64,000 bases of DNA from Sulfitobacter sp. 20_GPM-1509m. GTDB lineage: Bacteria; Pseudomonadota; Alphaproteobacteria; Rhodobacterales; Rhodobacteraceae. Where the stretch lies: positions 558,001 to 622,000 of the forward strand of contig NZ_JIBC01000004.1 in the NCBI RefSeq assembly GCF_000620505.1, written 5' to 3'. The first letter of the stretch is position 1; each line of letters begins with the position of its first letter. Shown one piece after another: positions 9,096-18,835 of the stretch. Position numbers and translations under genes: made by a program. The notes beneath the pieces were generated by a model, which was given only the letters and a program-made list of their open reading frames with translations, searched no databases and was not told the origin of the DNA.

Positions 9096-9647
9096 CTACC
9101 CCTGAAACCCTGTCTCCAGCACCACCGGCACGACGATGTCTTCCTCGTCGGTCAGGTGCCGTTCCAGCAACGTGCCGAACTCTGTCAGCGTGTCGCGGAA
9201 TGTGCCGATCTCTCCGCCTTGCAGCACCGCGTTGGCACCATTGGCCATGCCATGCAGCAGCCCGTCCATCGCCAGGTGATCGCTTTCCAGCAGGTCGAAC
9301 GCCTTTTCGATACGCCCGTCCAACTGGATCAGTTGCGGAAAATAATGGGCGTCCTCGATGTGATGGTGCCCGTGCAATTCGTTCAACAACGCCCCCGCAT
9401 AGTGCGACAGACGCGGGGCATAGTCCTGAAAGCCGATCTTGCGATCCATCAGCCGCTCGGCGTCGGTGTTCAACAGCTCCATCAACTGCCGGAACATCAT
9501 ATGCCGCTGCATCCAGAACTGGATCATCTGGTTGAAGTTCTCGTGCTTTTCCCACGTCCCGCGCGGATAGGCATCAGCCAGCACGCGCAGGCTGTCGGGC
9601 AGGCCGTCGCGCTGGTCCAGCGCCAGAGGATGTGCAGGTTTTATCAT
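9096..9647 (-). CDS. Hemerythrin-domain (HHE) protein
   Basis: A 183-residue all-helical protein with the metal-ligand pattern of HHE/hemerythrin domains: W-K-H-E-N, MQRHMMFRQLMELL, LHGHHHIEDAHYFPQL, LESDHLAMDGLL and LERHLTDEEDIVVP. Such domains bind a di-iron centre and take part in oxygen, NO or iron handling. The stop is 10 nt from the uvrB stop, so the two genes converge. Family call is sound; the physiological role is unknown. Confidence 0.85.
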   Translation of the reverse strand: MIKPAHPLALDQRDGLPDSLRVLADAYPRGTWEKHENFNQMIQFWMQRHMMFRQLMELLNTDAERLMDRKIGFQDYAPRLSHYAGALLNELHGHHHIEDAHYFPQLIQLDGRIEKAFDLLESDHLAMDGLLHGMANGANAVLQGGEIGTFRDTLTEFGTLLERHLTDEEDIVVPVVLETGFQG

Positions 9648-9730
9648 GGCGTTTGCCTAGCACAGCGCGTGGTGTCTCTCAACGTGCGCCGGTGCACTCC
9701 TGCCCTGCACAAATGCAAGTCAGCGAATGC

Positions 9731-9760
9731 AAAAGGCCCCTTGCATTACTGCAAGAGGCC
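9731..9760 (-). terminator. Rho-independent terminator
   Basis: On the minus strand GGCCTCTTGCA and TGCAAGGGGCC pair around a GTAA loop and are followed by TTTTGC. It lies just past the stop of the 9783-10076 gene, which it most likely ends. Confidence 0.7.
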
Positions 9761-9782
9761 CCATCGCACGATCACGCATCGC

Positions 9783-10076
9783 TTAGTTGGATGCGGCTTG
9801 TTCTTCTTCCGGCGGCGTCACCGAAATGCCGGGAACTGTGACGGTGGTTTCTTCCATCGACACGTCCACATCGGGCACTTTCACGGTGGCGTCTTCTTCG
9901 GTCACTTCAACCGAGCCGACCTCGGCGTCGAATTTCGGCAGGTTGCCCCCTTCGACGTTCAGCTCAACGTCAGGCAGCCGTGCCTCTTCGGTCTGATCCA
10001 CGTCGATCATGTAAATACCTGCGGCAATGGCGGCAACAGCAACGACGGCAATGGCGATTGTGGCTCCGGTTTTCAT
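9783..10076 (-). CDS. Small membrane-anchored acidic protein, unknown
   Basis: A 97-residue protein: a single N-terminal hydrophobic helix (MKTGATIAIAVVAVAAIAAG), then an acidic region rich in Val/Glu/Asp with loosely repeated elements such as PDVELNVEGG, VKVPDVDVSM and TVTVPGISV. ATG 10076 is preceded by GGAG at 8 nt; an upstream ATG at 10118 lacks a good site. It looks like an exported, membrane-anchored periplasmic protein with short beta repeats. I do not recognise the family. Followed by a good terminator, so monocistronic. Confidence 0.7.
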   Translation of the reverse strand: MKTGATIAIAVVAVAAIAAGIYMIDVDQTEEARLPDVELNVEGGNLPKFDAEVGSVEVTEEDATVKVPDVDVSMEETTVTVPGISVTPPEEEQAASN

Positions 10077-10239
10077 TATAGTCTCCTTCAATTCATCTTC
10101 AATTTTCTGTGTTTGCACCCAGACAACACGCCTTTGCCGCGATTTGTTCCAAGAATTAGTTTGGGGCTTTGACGGAACCTTTACGCCGGGTCTGCGGTTG
10201 GTTGAGCAGAAATTATGTTAAGCAATGAAGGAATACGTC

Positions 10240-10425
10240 ATGGGATATTCATTAGTCGGACTGCTGGTCCTGATCGCCGATATCTACGCGATCTATCAGG
10301 TTTTGACCTCGTCGGCCTCGACCGGTGCAAAACTGATCTGGACCATCGTTATCGTCCTTCTGCCGGTTCTGGGCTTCATCGCCTGGCTGGTCGCAGGACC
10401 GCGTGGCAGCTCGGTCAACATCTAA
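10240..10425 (+). CDS. PLDc_N domain small membrane protein
   Basis: A 61-residue protein MGYSLVGLLVLIADIYAIYQ with two transmembrane helices and the ending LLPVLGFIAWLVAGPRG, the pattern of the phospholipase D N-terminal (PLDc_N) domain family normally found at the front of cardiolipin synthases or as stand-alone proteins. AAGGAA ends 6 nt before ATG 10240, which favours it over the ATG at 10225. A terminator follows. Function unknown, possibly membrane or envelope stress. Confidence 0.8.
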   Translation: MGYSLVGLLVLIADIYAIYQVLTSSASTGAKLIWTIVIVLLPVLGFIAWLVAGPRGSSVNI

Positions 10426-10452
10426 GACCACAGCCTTAAACCGACAGCCGAA

Positions 10453-10488
10453 AAAAGCCGGGCAGCCCGAAAGGGGTGTCCGGCTTTT
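10453..10488 (+). terminator. Rho-independent terminator
   Basis: AAAAGCCGGGCA pairs with TGTCCGGCTTTT around a short loop, ending in TTTT, 28 nt after the PLDc_N gene stop. Confidence 0.75.
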
Positions 10489-10498
10489 GCCAATGTGA

Positions 10499-10540
10499 CC
10501 CGCCACCCGGTCGTAACCACCCGCCACCCGGTCGTAACCA
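10499..10540. repeat. Two perfect 21-bp tandem repeats
   Basis: A 21-bp unit beginning CCCGCCACCCGGTCGTAACC occurs twice head to tail (10499-10519 and 10520-10540) with no mismatch, directly ahead of the outer-membrane-barrel gene at 10591. The unit could be a pair of regulator binding sites in its promoter, since two copies two helical turns apart would sit on the same DNA face. Function is inferred only. Confidence 0.8.
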
Positions 10541-10590
10541 ATTGTTAACCACGCGCCCCCCAGTCTGTTGCCACAGCCAAAGGGGATGCC

Positions 10591-11256
10591 GTGCGCCTGT
10601 GGGTCGCCATATTATGCAGCAGTCTTGCCGCCACGCCCGCCACAGCCGGTGCATGGCTGCGCGACAAGGGCGGTGGCTTCACCGCGACCACGACGACGCT
10701 GACCGACCAGCTCGTGACCAAGAACAGCTTTTATTTTGAATACGGGTTAACCGCCAAAACCACCATCGGGCTGGACGTCGACATGATGGCAACCGGATGG
10801 GGCCAGATTGGCAACGGTCGCGTCTTTGCCCGCCGCGCCCTGCCCTTCGGTGGTGACCGGTCCGTCTGGGCCTATCAGATTGGCCTGGGCGCGGATTTCG
10901 ACGGGATCGCGGTGACACCACTGGCGCGACTGGGGCTAAGCTTTGGGCGCGGCATCAAGCTGGGGCGATACGACGGGTGGCTGGGCGTTGACACCGCGCT
11001 GCAATGGAACTTTGGCACCGCCCTGCGCACGGCCAAGGTCGACGCGGTCGCCGGTCTGAATTTCAGCGACCGCAGCAAGGCGATGGTCCAGATGTTCTGG
11101 ACTGGCACGAACACAGGCTACAGCGCCGCCACCCTGTCCACGTCCTACGTCTACACCCCGAAACGCGGCAAATTCAGCTATCTGGTCGGGGTCGAGGCCA
11201 CCCAAAGCCACCGCACCGGCTATGGCATCAAGCTGGGGCTGTGGCACAACTTCTGA
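10591..11256 (+). CDS. Outer-membrane beta-barrel protein, unknown
   Basis: A 221-residue protein with a signal peptide (MRLWVAILCSSLAATPATA) and alternating hydrophobic strands rich in Gly, Tyr and Trp, ending in a C-terminal Phe (GLWHNF) as is usual for BAM-inserted barrels. The GTG start is supported by GGGGA 6 nt upstream. Two 21-bp repeats lie 50-90 bp upstream. No specific family is recognised; small-solute channel or envelope structure is possible. Confidence 0.72.
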   Translation: MRLWVAILCSSLAATPATAGAWLRDKGGGFTATTTTLTDQLVTKNSFYFEYGLTAKTTIGLDVDMMATGWGQIGNGRVFARRALPFGGDRSVWAYQIGLGADFDGIAVTPLARLGLSFGRGIKLGRYDGWLGVDTALQWNFGTALRTAKVDAVAGLNFSDRSKAMVQMFWTGTNTGYSAATLSTSYVYTPKRGKFSYLVGVEATQSHRTGYGIKLGLWHNF

Positions 11257-11322
11257 CCCCAAACGGCACAAGACCCGCACCGGAGCGGGCGCGGGCCTTG
11301 GACCTTGAAACGGGCGGCGGGC

Positions 11323-13608
11323 TTAATTGTCCATACGCACAATCAGGTTCACTGTCCCCTTCATCGGCTGGTCCCACCCCAGATGGACCTGATCGCGGTT
11401 CGGGCCTTCTTCGGGGTCGGTATAGGGGAAATCGAACTTCGTGACGTTGTTGTCATTGCGCAACCGGCCATGGGCGGTGACGGCAACCACCTGCGTCGCC
11501 CACCCTTCAAATGGCAGCTCGCCGTTGGTATCGATCACCCATGTTTGCGCCGTCGTGGTCTCGCCATGACGGACGCGCAGCGGGTTCGACACCGGCGTAT
11601 TGACCCCGTGGAACGAATTGCCGTGAAACTCCACGTCCTTGAACCGCCCCCGGTCCAGATCGGCAAAGGATGTGTCGACCCGTTCCACCCGGTCGATGTT
11701 GCCGCTGATCGAGCGGAACTTGTTCGCAGTGATCGACACGCCCGACAGGAAATGCCCCGCCCCGTGCGGCTTGACCACGATATAGCTGAACCACGGCGCC
11801 ACGCTGCCGGACAGGAAGGTATTGCCGGTGATCGAGAGGGCGCTGAACGAAAATTCGCTGCTGAAATCCGGCGCCTGATCGTGTTCGTTGGTCCATTCGA
11901 TAAAGCAATTGTCGATGTAATTGCCCGAAATCACCCCCGAGCTGTGCGGTTTCGCCATCACGATGCCCGCGCTGCGGATGCCGCCATTGACCGTGTCGCC
12001 CTGAAAGAAATGGTTGCCGATGATGATCGACGACCCGCCACCGATCACCGCCCAATGGCGGAACTTGGTGGCGCGGTTGTTGCGGATCTTCACGTCGTTG
12101 GCGTTGGTGTTGAACCCGATCGACACGCGGTCAGACACGTCTGCGCCATCTTCGGAGGACAGGAACTGGCAACGGTCGATGATCATGCCCTGACAACCGC
12201 CCCCGTGCGAGGTGATGCCACGATCCTTGGGCCGCGAGATGAAACAGTCCTGCACCGTGAACGTCAGACCGGATTCCGCCAGCAGGATGCCCGAGCAGAC
12301 GTTGTTGCACTGGAACTCGATGCCATCCAGGCCGAACTTCGCCAGGTTGGAAAAGCCGCTGAAATCCAGCAGGTATTTGAACCGCTTGAAGGTAAAGTTC
12401 TGCGTGCCATCCGCATCAAACAGCGGCGCCGACAGGGTAATCCGCTGCTGTGCCACGTTCTTGGAGCGCACGTAAACCTCGCGCCCCACGCCGTTGCCCT
12501 GAACCAGACTGCCGACGGGGATGTTGGCCACGTTCACCACATTGTCCAGCCGGGTCGCATTGCCCGGGTCATAGGTGGCCTGCGACGTGATGGTTTCGGT
12601 CTCCCATGGGGCTGTGCCCGATGCCTCGAACTGGCCGTTGCGGATGATCCGGCGGGTGGCATAGCTGGTCTTGCTGGGTACGGTTGCGATCATGTCGATG
12701 GGCGCCGTCACCGCCACCTTGCGCCCGCCCATGTCCAGCGATTCATGATCGGCATTGTTCAGCAGCGCCTGAAACGCCTTCTTGAATGCCTCTTCCTCGT
12801 CCTCGAAGGCGTCGATGTAGGCGGGCAAATGGAAATCACGGCGCAGCAACAGAACAGCCTCGGGCGGCATGGTGACCTTGCCTTCGAACTTCACATGGGT
12901 GTCAAAGGTGACATCGCTGTTCAGCCGGTAGGTGCCCGCAGGCACCAGCACCACGCGCCCGTTTGCGGCGGCATTGGCCGCATCAAAGGCCGCGCTGTCA
13001 TCGGTCGTCCCATCGCCAATCGCGCCATAATCGCGCACATCCACCTGCGCCAGCATATCGCGCAGAAAGACCGAGGTGACGTCCTCGATCACGATGTCAT
13101 CAATGCGCACCACGCCACCGTTCGGCCCCGTCAGGTCCAGCCCGAAATGGCCATAGATCGCTTGCGTGCCCCAGACCAGATCAACGCCGTTGCGGTCGCC
13201 TGTGCCGATGATCGCGCTGACCTCGACCACCTCGCCATACGTCGTCAGCGCCACGCTGTCGCCGGTCTGATCCACGCCCGGCACGTTGCCACCGCCCGCC
13301 GCCGCCGCATAGCCCGCGATCCGAACCGAGGGCAGGTTGCCGCTGACCGCTTTCACCCGCACTGTCACCCGCAGATAGCACCCGGGCAGCATGGGCGTTT
13401 CACCCATATAGCGCACCTTGGTCGTCGATGCGTTCTTCTGAACCTCAAGGCAGCCGGCAAAATCCTGATCGGCAGGGACAAAGGCCGCATTGGCAGCACT
13501 CGCATAAGTGTCCGACCCCGGTGTGCCGTCGCCGCTGGAATACACATCCAAACCGTTTGCGAACGGTGGCGGCATCAACAGCACGCCATCGGTAATTGCC
13601 TTGTTCAT
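11323..13608 (-). CDS. Right-handed parallel beta-helix (pectate-lyase-3-like) protein
   Basis: A 761-residue protein. The N-terminal 200 residues (MNKAITDGVLLMPPPFANGL...) look like a carbohydrate-binding or adhesion region. From about 200, VDVRDYGAIGDGTTDDSAAF is the classic start of GH28-related/pectate_lyase_3 beta-helices, followed by coils with GITSHGGGCQGMIIDRCQF and IRNNRATKF. No signal peptide is seen, so release by another route or a tailspike-like role is possible. ATG 13608 has AGGG about 9 nt upstream; GTG 13617 is an alternative. Enzyme activity cannot be assigned. Confidence 0.75.
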   Translation of the reverse strand: MNKAITDGVLLMPPPFANGLDVYSSGDGTPGSDTYASAANAAFVPADQDFAGCLEVQKNASTTKVRYMGETPMLPGCYLRVTVRVKAVSGNLPSVRIAGYAAAAGGGNVPGVDQTGDSVALTTYGEVVEVSAIIGTGDRNGVDLVWGTQAIYGHFGLDLTGPNGGVVRIDDIVIEDVTSVFLRDMLAQVDVRDYGAIGDGTTDDSAAFDAANAAANGRVVLVPAGTYRLNSDVTFDTHVKFEGKVTMPPEAVLLLRRDFHLPAYIDAFEDEEEAFKKAFQALLNNADHESLDMGGRKVAVTAPIDMIATVPSKTSYATRRIIRNGQFEASGTAPWETETITSQATYDPGNATRLDNVVNVANIPVGSLVQGNGVGREVYVRSKNVAQQRITLSAPLFDADGTQNFTFKRFKYLLDFSGFSNLAKFGLDGIEFQCNNVCSGILLAESGLTFTVQDCFISRPKDRGITSHGGGCQGMIIDRCQFLSSEDGADVSDRVSIGFNTNANDVKIRNNRATKFRHWAVIGGGSSIIIGNHFFQGDTVNGGIRSAGIVMAKPHSSGVISGNYIDNCFIEWTNEHDQAPDFSSEFSFSALSITGNTFLSGSVAPWFSYIVVKPHGAGHFLSGVSITANKFRSISGNIDRVERVDTSFADLDRGRFKDVEFHGNSFHGVNTPVSNPLRVRHGETTTAQTWVIDTNGELPFEGWATQVVAVTAHGRLRNDNNVTKFDFPYTDPEEGPNRDQVHLGWDQPMKGTVNLIVRMDN

Positions 13609-13763
13609 AAAAATCACCCTTTCCCGCAGCGCGGCAAAAGGCCCGAATGACCCCGTGCCTGCGCCGGTGTTGACCTGACAGGGGCGATGCCACCCGTTCC
13701 GGCGGCAGGATGTATCAACACGGGGTTAACAGCGCCTCACAGCACCGTCACGGTGGGTCGGTC

Positions 13764-14177
13764 TCAGACTGCAACCGCGCTGCTGTCCAACAGGGTCACA
13801 CCGTTGATTTTCCAACCCTCTTCGGTTTGCAGCATCCGGTAATCCAGCACATGCACACCGCCCTTCTGGTCGGTGATCATGACCTTTTGCCAGACCGTTC
13901 CATCCTCGGTCCGCTGGTCCAGATACTCGACCCGCGCGGGGCGCCAGACCATCGGATAGCCTTGGGTGACCATCTGCCGGAAATTCTCGGGCGTGCGGAA
14001 CATGCTTTGCAGCGACGGGCTGGCAAACCCGAACGCCTGAGTGAAATCATCAGCCTGAAAGGCTTCGATCTGGCGGTTGATCGTGTCGGTGATCGCGGCC
14101 TCTTGGGCCTGCACGGTCACGGGCGCGGTCAGGGACAGTGTCAGGGCAATCAGGGCAGGCAGGATAAATCTGAACAT
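13764..14177 (-). CDS. Secreted DUF4864 protein
   Basis: A 137-residue protein with signal peptide MFRFILPALIALTLSLTAPV and a cystatin/NTF2-like core: ITDTINRQIEAFQADDFTQA, FASPSLQSMFRTPENFRQMV, GYPMVWRPARVEYLDQ and WKINGVTLL. This pattern is DUF4864. It lies between the beta-helix gene and lysS on the same strand without close spacing. A small periplasmic protein of unknown function. Confidence 0.82.
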   Translation of the reverse strand: MFRFILPALIALTLSLTAPVTVQAQEAAITDTINRQIEAFQADDFTQAFGFASPSLQSMFRTPENFRQMVTQGYPMVWRPARVEYLDQRTEDGTVWQKVMITDQKGGVHVLDYRMLQTEEGWKINGVTLLDSSAVAV

Positions 14178-14275
14178 GGCTTACCTCGTTATGAACACAC
14201 GAGAGGTAAACTAGCCTAGAATCATCAAACGGCAAAATGCGGACAGGGTCGCCCCCGCCCGCATCCCTGCAATGC

Positions 14276-15859
14276 TCAGCCTTTGACCAGATCGCCAGCC
14301 AGGGCCTGATCAATCAACGCCACGGTTTCATCAACACCATAGAGCGCAATGAACCCGCCGAAACGCGGCCCCTGGCTCGCGCCCAGCAACACTTCGTACA
14401 GCGCCGTGAACCACGCGCGCAGCGGGTCGAACCGGTCGCGACCGACGGAATAAACGATGGATTGCAGTGCCTCGTCGTCCAGCGCGCCATCATAGGCCTT
14501 CAACTCGTCCCGCAACGCCTCCAGCGCCTCACGCTCAAGGTCGGTGGGCAGGCGGAAGGTGCGCTTGGGCTTCACGAAATCGTTGAAATAGCGCACGGCA
14601 AAGCCTGCCGCCTGATCCATATCCGGGTTGCTCTGCGGCGTCGCATCGGGCGCATAACGCTGGATAAAGCCCCACAGCTGGTCCTTGTCCTCGGCCTGCG
14701 ACACCGACGCCAGGTTCAACAGCATCGAGAACGGCACCAGCATCTTGGACTCGGGCACGTCGCCGCCGTGGATGTGCCACACCGGATTGTTCAGCCGCGC
14801 CTTGTCGTCCTGATCCACATAGGCCCGCAATTGCTGGTGGTATTCGTCCACCGCCTTGGGGATCACGTCGAAATGCATCCGCTTGGCCGTCTTCGGCTTT
14901 TGATACATGAAATAGGACAGGCTTTCGGCGCTGGCATAGGTCAGCCATTCGTCGATGCTGACACCGTTGCCGGAAGATTTGGAAATCTTCTGACCGTTCT
15001 CGTCCAGAAACAGCTCGTAAGTGAAATGCTCGGGCGCTTTCCACCCCAGAATGCGGCAGATGCTGTCGTAGATCGGCGTGTTGGTGCTGTGGTCCTTGCC
15101 GTACATCTCGAAATCAACTTCAAGAGCGGCCCAGCGCGCGCCAAAGTCAGGCTTCCACTGCAACTTCACATTGCCACCGGTCAACGGCAGCGTCATTTCC
15201 GCACCGCTTTCGGGATCGTCAAAGGTGATCGTGCCCTCGGCCGCATCCACCTTTTTCATCGGCACATACAGAACTCGGCCCGTTTCCGGGTGGATCGGCA
15301 GGAAAATCGAATAGGTCTGCTGACGCTCTTCGCGCAGGCTTTTCAGCATCACCGCCATGATCTCGTCGTACTTCTCGGCGGCGCGCAGCAGCACCTCGTC
15401 GAACTTGCCCGAGGCATAGAATTCCGTGGCCGAGATGAACTCGTATTCAAACCCGAAGGTATCAAGGAACCGGCGCAACATCGCGTTGTTGTGGTGGCCA
15501 AAGCTTTCGAATTTCTCGAAGGGGTCCGGCACCGATGTCAGCGGCTTTTGCAGATGCTCCTGCAATGCATCAGGGTTCGGCACGTTGCCCGGCACCTTGC
15601 GCATCCCGTCCAGATCGTCCGAAAAACAGATCAACCGTGTCGGAATGTCGCTGATTTCCTGAAAGGCACGGCGGATCATCGTGGTCCGCGCCACCTCGCC
15701 AAAGGTGCCGATATGCGGCAGGCCGCTGGGACCATAGCCGGTTTCAAACAGCACAAATCCCTTTTCGGGCGGCGCCTTTTCATAGCGTTTGAGGATGCGG
15801 CGCGCTTCTTCGAAAGGCCACGCTTTGCTGGTCATGCCAGCTTCCGTCATTTTCGCCAT
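14276..15859 (-). CDS. lysS: Lysyl-tRNA synthetase, class I
   Basis: A 527-residue class I LysRS, the archaeal-type enzyme that alphaproteobacteria use in place of the class II form. HIGH is seen in [13 protein letters not shown] and the KMSKS equivalent in [11 protein letters not shown]. It charges tRNA-Lys in the cytoplasm. ATG 15859 is chosen because AAGGA lies 8 nt upstream; a frame to 15898 has no site. The C-terminal helical anticodon-binding region is complete. Confidence 0.95.
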   Translation of the reverse strand: MAKMTEAGMTSKAWPFEEARRILKRYEKAPPEKGFVLFETGYGPSGLPHIGTFGEVARTTMIRRAFQEISDIPTRLICFSDDLDGMRKVPGNVPNPDALQEHLQKPLTSVPDPFEKFESFGHHNNAMLRRFLDTFGFEYEFISATEFYASGKFDEVLLRAAEKYDEIMAVMLKSLREERQQTYSIFLPIHPETGRVLYVPMKKVDAAEGTITFDDPESGAEMTLPLTGGNVKLQWKPDFGARWAALEVDFEMYGKDHSTNTPIYDSICRILGWKAPEHFTYELFLDENGQKISKSSGNGVSIDEWLTYASAESLSYFMYQKPKTAKRMHFDVIPKAVDEYHQQLRAYVDQDDKARLNNPVWHIHGGDVPESKMLVPFSMLLNLASVSQAEDKDQLWGFIQRYAPDATPQSNPDMDQAAGFAVRYFNDFVKPKRTFRLPTDLEREALEALRDELKAYDGALDDEALQSIVYSVGRDRFDPLRAWFTALYEVLLGASQGPRFGGFIALYGVDETVALIDQALAGDLVKG

Positions 15860-15976
15860 GTCATATATCCTTAACATCGGTCGCGCATAACCGCGCAATC
15901 CCGCCGCTACCTATTGTGCAAAGGCAAGCGCGTCAATATTCTGCACCTGCAACACGCAGACCAAAGGACGGTGCCC

Positions 15977-16402
15977 GTGCCCCAAGACACCCAGCATTCA
16001 ATGACCGAACAGGACGCGCTGGTCGCCGTGATGATCGCCGTATCCGCATCGGATTCGAAAATGGACACCGCCGAACTGATCAAGATCAACTCGGCCATCA
16101 ACAATCTGCCCGTCTTTGCAGATTATGACGTCGACCGTCTGTCGACCGTCAGCCAGGTCGTGCTGGACCTGTTCGACGAAGAGGACGGGCTGGACGCGCT
16201 CTTTGGTCTGGTGCGCGAGGCACTGCCCGAGCGTCTGTTCGAAACCGCCTACGCTCTGGCCTGCGATGTGGCGGCCTCGAACGGATACCTCAGCGATGGC
16301 GAACTGCGCCTGCTCGAGGAAATCCGCTACGAGCTGAACCTTGACCGCCTGCACGCCGCTGCCATCGAACGCGGCGCACGGGCGCGGCACATGACGCTGT
16401 AA
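15977..16402 (+). CDS. TerB-like tellurite-resistance family protein
   Basis: A 141-residue helical protein with MTEQDALVAVMIAVSASDSK, INSAINNLPVFADYDVDRL and LSDGELRLLEEIRYELNLDR, the TerB/DjlA-like N-domain pattern. GTG 15977 (VPQDTQHSM) is preferred because AGGA ends 8-9 nt upstream; ATG 16001 is possible. It is divergent from lysS and convergent with dacB, 1 nt apart at the stops. The family occurs far beyond tellurite resistance and here stands alone, so a general role is likely. Confidence 0.82.
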   Translation: MPQDTQHSMTEQDALVAVMIAVSASDSKMDTAELIKINSAINNLPVFADYDVDRLSTVSQVVLDLFDEEDGLDALFGLVREALPERLFETAYALACDVAASNGYLSDGELRLLEEIRYELNLDRLHAAAIERGARARHMTL

Positions 16403-16403
16403 C

Positions 16404-17894
16404 TCAGCTTCCGTAGAGCGCGCCCCAGCGTTCGATCAACTCTTGCTGCATGTTCTTGGCGCGTCCGTTGTACCAACGCGCGCCCTCGGGGCTTTCACGC
16501 TGCGCGCGCGTCAGCTTCGCGCGGCGGTCTTCGTCCGCGGCATAGATCGAAAACGCCATGACGGTGCCGTCATGCGCCGTCATATAACCCGCCAGCCCCG
16601 AGACAAAATTCAGCGTGCCGGTCTTGGCATGCACCGTGATCGGGCCGGATTTGATCGGCCGCCCCTTGGCATCGCGCAGCGCGATTTCCTTCAACAGAGG
16701 ACGCAGCTCGTTGTCGCCGTAAACCTTGACCAGCGCCCCGACCATCCCGTCCGCCGTCACCCGGCTGTCCTCGCTCAGACCCGAATGGTCCACCAGTTCG
16801 ATGCCCTGCGCGCCCAGATCCGTGCGCACCCAATCGTTCATGGCGCTGGCGGACTCTTTCAGCGTCTGCGGTGTGCCACCGCGTTTGACAGTGGCCGCCA
16901 GCCCGACCATTTCAGCCGTCAGGTTTGTGGAATATTTCAGCATATCCTTCAGCAGAACATGCAGCTCGTCACTGAACTGCCGCGCCACCACCTGACCCGA
17001 AGGACGGGCCATCGTCACCTTGGCCGCAGACACGTCGATGCCTTGCGACCGCAGCATCGTGCGGAACACGTCGCCCGCGTACAGCGCGGGGTTGCGCACC
17101 GGCAACCAGCGTGCGCCGCCCGTGCCCAGCGCGCCGCGCGCCACGGTCCAGTCGTCGCGCCCGCCGCTTTCGGCATAGGTGTAAACGGGGGCCGTGCGGT
17201 CCTCGACACGCATCTGCGCCATGACCACGTCGGGACGGTATTTGTCCGACCGCGCATCCATGGTCACCGCATAGTTGGCGCCCTCGCGCTTCCACTCGAA
17301 ATGGACCCGGTTGTAGTTCAGCGCGATCCCCGAAACGGCAGGGCTGTACCCCAGATGCGCAGGCTGGTCGGGGTCGATGGTGCGGACATGCGGGAACCCG
17401 CCATCATATATCACCAGCCCCCCGCGCACTTCGCGGATGCCCGCCGCCTTGACGTTGGCCGCCAGCGTGGCCAGCGCATTGGTGTCCAGACTGGGGTCAC
17501 CGCCCCCCGTCAGCACCAGATCACCGGACACGATGCCGTCCGTGACAGTCCCGGTCGCCACAACCTGCGTTTCGAACCGGTGCGCACTGCCCAGCACCTT
17601 GAGCGCATAAAGCGCCGTGATCGCCTTGGCCGTGCTGGCCGGCGGCGTGTTGGTCTGCGGGTTCATACCTTCAAGCCGAAGGCCGGTCTTGGCATCCGCC
17701 ACCGAATAACACACCTGCCCGCCCAGCTTGGCGTTGGCCACGATGACCTCGGGGCCCGCGACAGCCTTCTTGGCAATGCCCTCGCCGCGCAAACGCGGTC
17801 GCAGCGACCCGTCGGGCGCATCGGCAAATGCCCCGGTGGCAAGGGTGGCCGCCGTGGCGGACAAAAAGAAACGTCTGGAAACTGGGTATGACAT
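16404..17894 (-). CDS. dacB: D-Ala-D-Ala carboxypeptidase / endopeptidase (PBP4 type)
   Basis: A 496-residue penicillin-binding protein of the S13 family. Signal sequence MSYPVSRRFFLSATAATLAT includes a twin-arginine-like SRRFF. Active-site motifs are S87-T-A-K90 (SxxK), YSTN (SxN) and HAKTGTLN (KTG). It trims or cuts peptidoglycan cross-links in the periplasm. ATG 17894 is taken as the start since the signal peptide begins there. It diverges from the DMT transporter gene with about 110 bp between starts. Confidence 0.92.
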   Translation of the reverse strand: MSYPVSRRFFLSATAATLATGAFADAPDGSLRPRLRGEGIAKKAVAGPEVIVANAKLGGQVCYSVADAKTGLRLEGMNPQTNTPPASTAKAITALYALKVLGSAHRFETQVVATGTVTDGIVSGDLVLTGGGDPSLDTNALATLAANVKAAGIREVRGGLVIYDGGFPHVRTIDPDQPAHLGYSPAVSGIALNYNRVHFEWKREGANYAVTMDARSDKYRPDVVMAQMRVEDRTAPVYTYAESGGRDDWTVARGALGTGGARWLPVRNPALYAGDVFRTMLRSQGIDVSAAKVTMARPSGQVVARQFSDELHVLLKDMLKYSTNLTAEMVGLAATVKRGGTPQTLKESASAMNDWVRTDLGAQGIELVDHSGLSEDSRVTADGMVGALVKVYGDNELRPLLKEIALRDAKGRPIKSGPITVHAKTGTLNFVSGLAGYMTAHDGTVMAFSIYAADEDRRAKLTRAQRESPEGARWYNGRAKNMQQELIERWGALYGS

Positions 17895-18007
17895 GGGGCG
17901 CAGAATAACCTTGCCGCAAAGAAATGGACAAGCCGCAATCAGATCGTTTTCGGTCACAGAAACGTGGTGCATTCCATATGCGCCCCCCGCGTGCTAGCAG
18001 CCCGCTG

Positions 18008-18835
18008 ATGGAACGCGCCGCCCTCATCATGTTTGTCGCCATGTCGTTGATCCCATTGGGAGACAGCGCAGGCAAACTGCTGACCTCGGTCCACGGTGCA
18101 TCCCCCTTGTGGGTCGCATCATCCCGGTTTTTTCTGGCCGCCGCGATGATTGCACCCTTTGCGCCACGCGGCACCTTTGCACTGCTGCGCAACTGGCGGA
18201 TCTGGCTGCGGGGTTTGATTCTGGCAATGGGCATCACCTGCATCCAGATGGCCCTGCGCACAGAGGACGTGGCGAATGTGTTCGCAGCTTTCTTCATCGG
18301 CCCGCTGATCAGCTTCACCCTGGGCGCGCTGCTCCTGCGCGAGCCGGTGACGGGGCTGCGCGCGGTGCTGATCGCCTGCGGATTTGCGGGTGTTCTGGTC
18401 GTGGTCCGTCCCGGCTTTGGCGGCGGCGCGGGGTTGCTGTGGGCCGTGGCCGCAGGCAGCTTCTACGGGCTGTTCCTGACCGCGACACGCTGGCTGGCGG
18501 GCGCCGGATCGCCGGTCGCGCTGGCCTTTACCCAGTTCGGGATCGCCGCCCTTGCCCTGTTGCCTTTCGGGCTGGCCAACCTGCCGCCCGCCACGGCCGC
18601 CGTGGCGGGGCTGACGGTGCTCAGCGCGGCAGGCTCGCTGCTGGGCAACCTGTTGCTGCTCTATGCCAACCGGATCGCGCCCGCCACGCAACTGGCCCCG
18701 CTCGTCTATTTCCAGCTGATCGCGGCGGTCGCCCTGGGATGGGCCATCTTCGGTGCCCTGCCCGATGCGCTGACGTGGCTCGGGCTGGCGCTGATCGTGG
18801 GCGCGGGTCTGGCCTCGGCCCGCCTACGTGGCTGA
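18008..18835 (+). CDS. DMT-superfamily (EamA) transporter
   Basis: A 275-residue protein with ten predicted helices in two EamA halves ([20 protein letters not shown]..., GLGLA-type ends [10 protein letters not shown] and [18 protein letters not shown]). Probable exporter of small metabolites; substrate unknown. ATG 18008 is the best start though no strong ribosome site is seen. Its 3' end overlaps the convergent nadD by 12 bp, which is unusual but both frames are intact. Confidence 0.87.
   Translation: MERAALIMFVAMSLIPLGDSAGKLLTSVHGASPLWVASSRFFLAAAMIAPFAPRGTFALLRNWRIWLRGLILAMGITCIQMALRTEDVANVFAAFFIGPLISFTLGALLLREPVTGLRAVLIACGFAGVLVVVRPGFGGGAGLLWAVAAGSFYGLFLTATRWLAGAGSPVALAFTQFGIAALALLPFGLANLPPATAAVAGLTVLSAAGSLLGNLLLLYANRIAPATQLAPLVYFQLIAAVALGWAIFGALPDALTWLGLALIVGAGLASARLRG

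Noticed and set aside
11305-13650. 781-codon open frame opposite the beta-helix gene
   Set aside because: No recognisable domain; the minus-strand frame has the pectate-lyase-3 start motif and a ribosome site.
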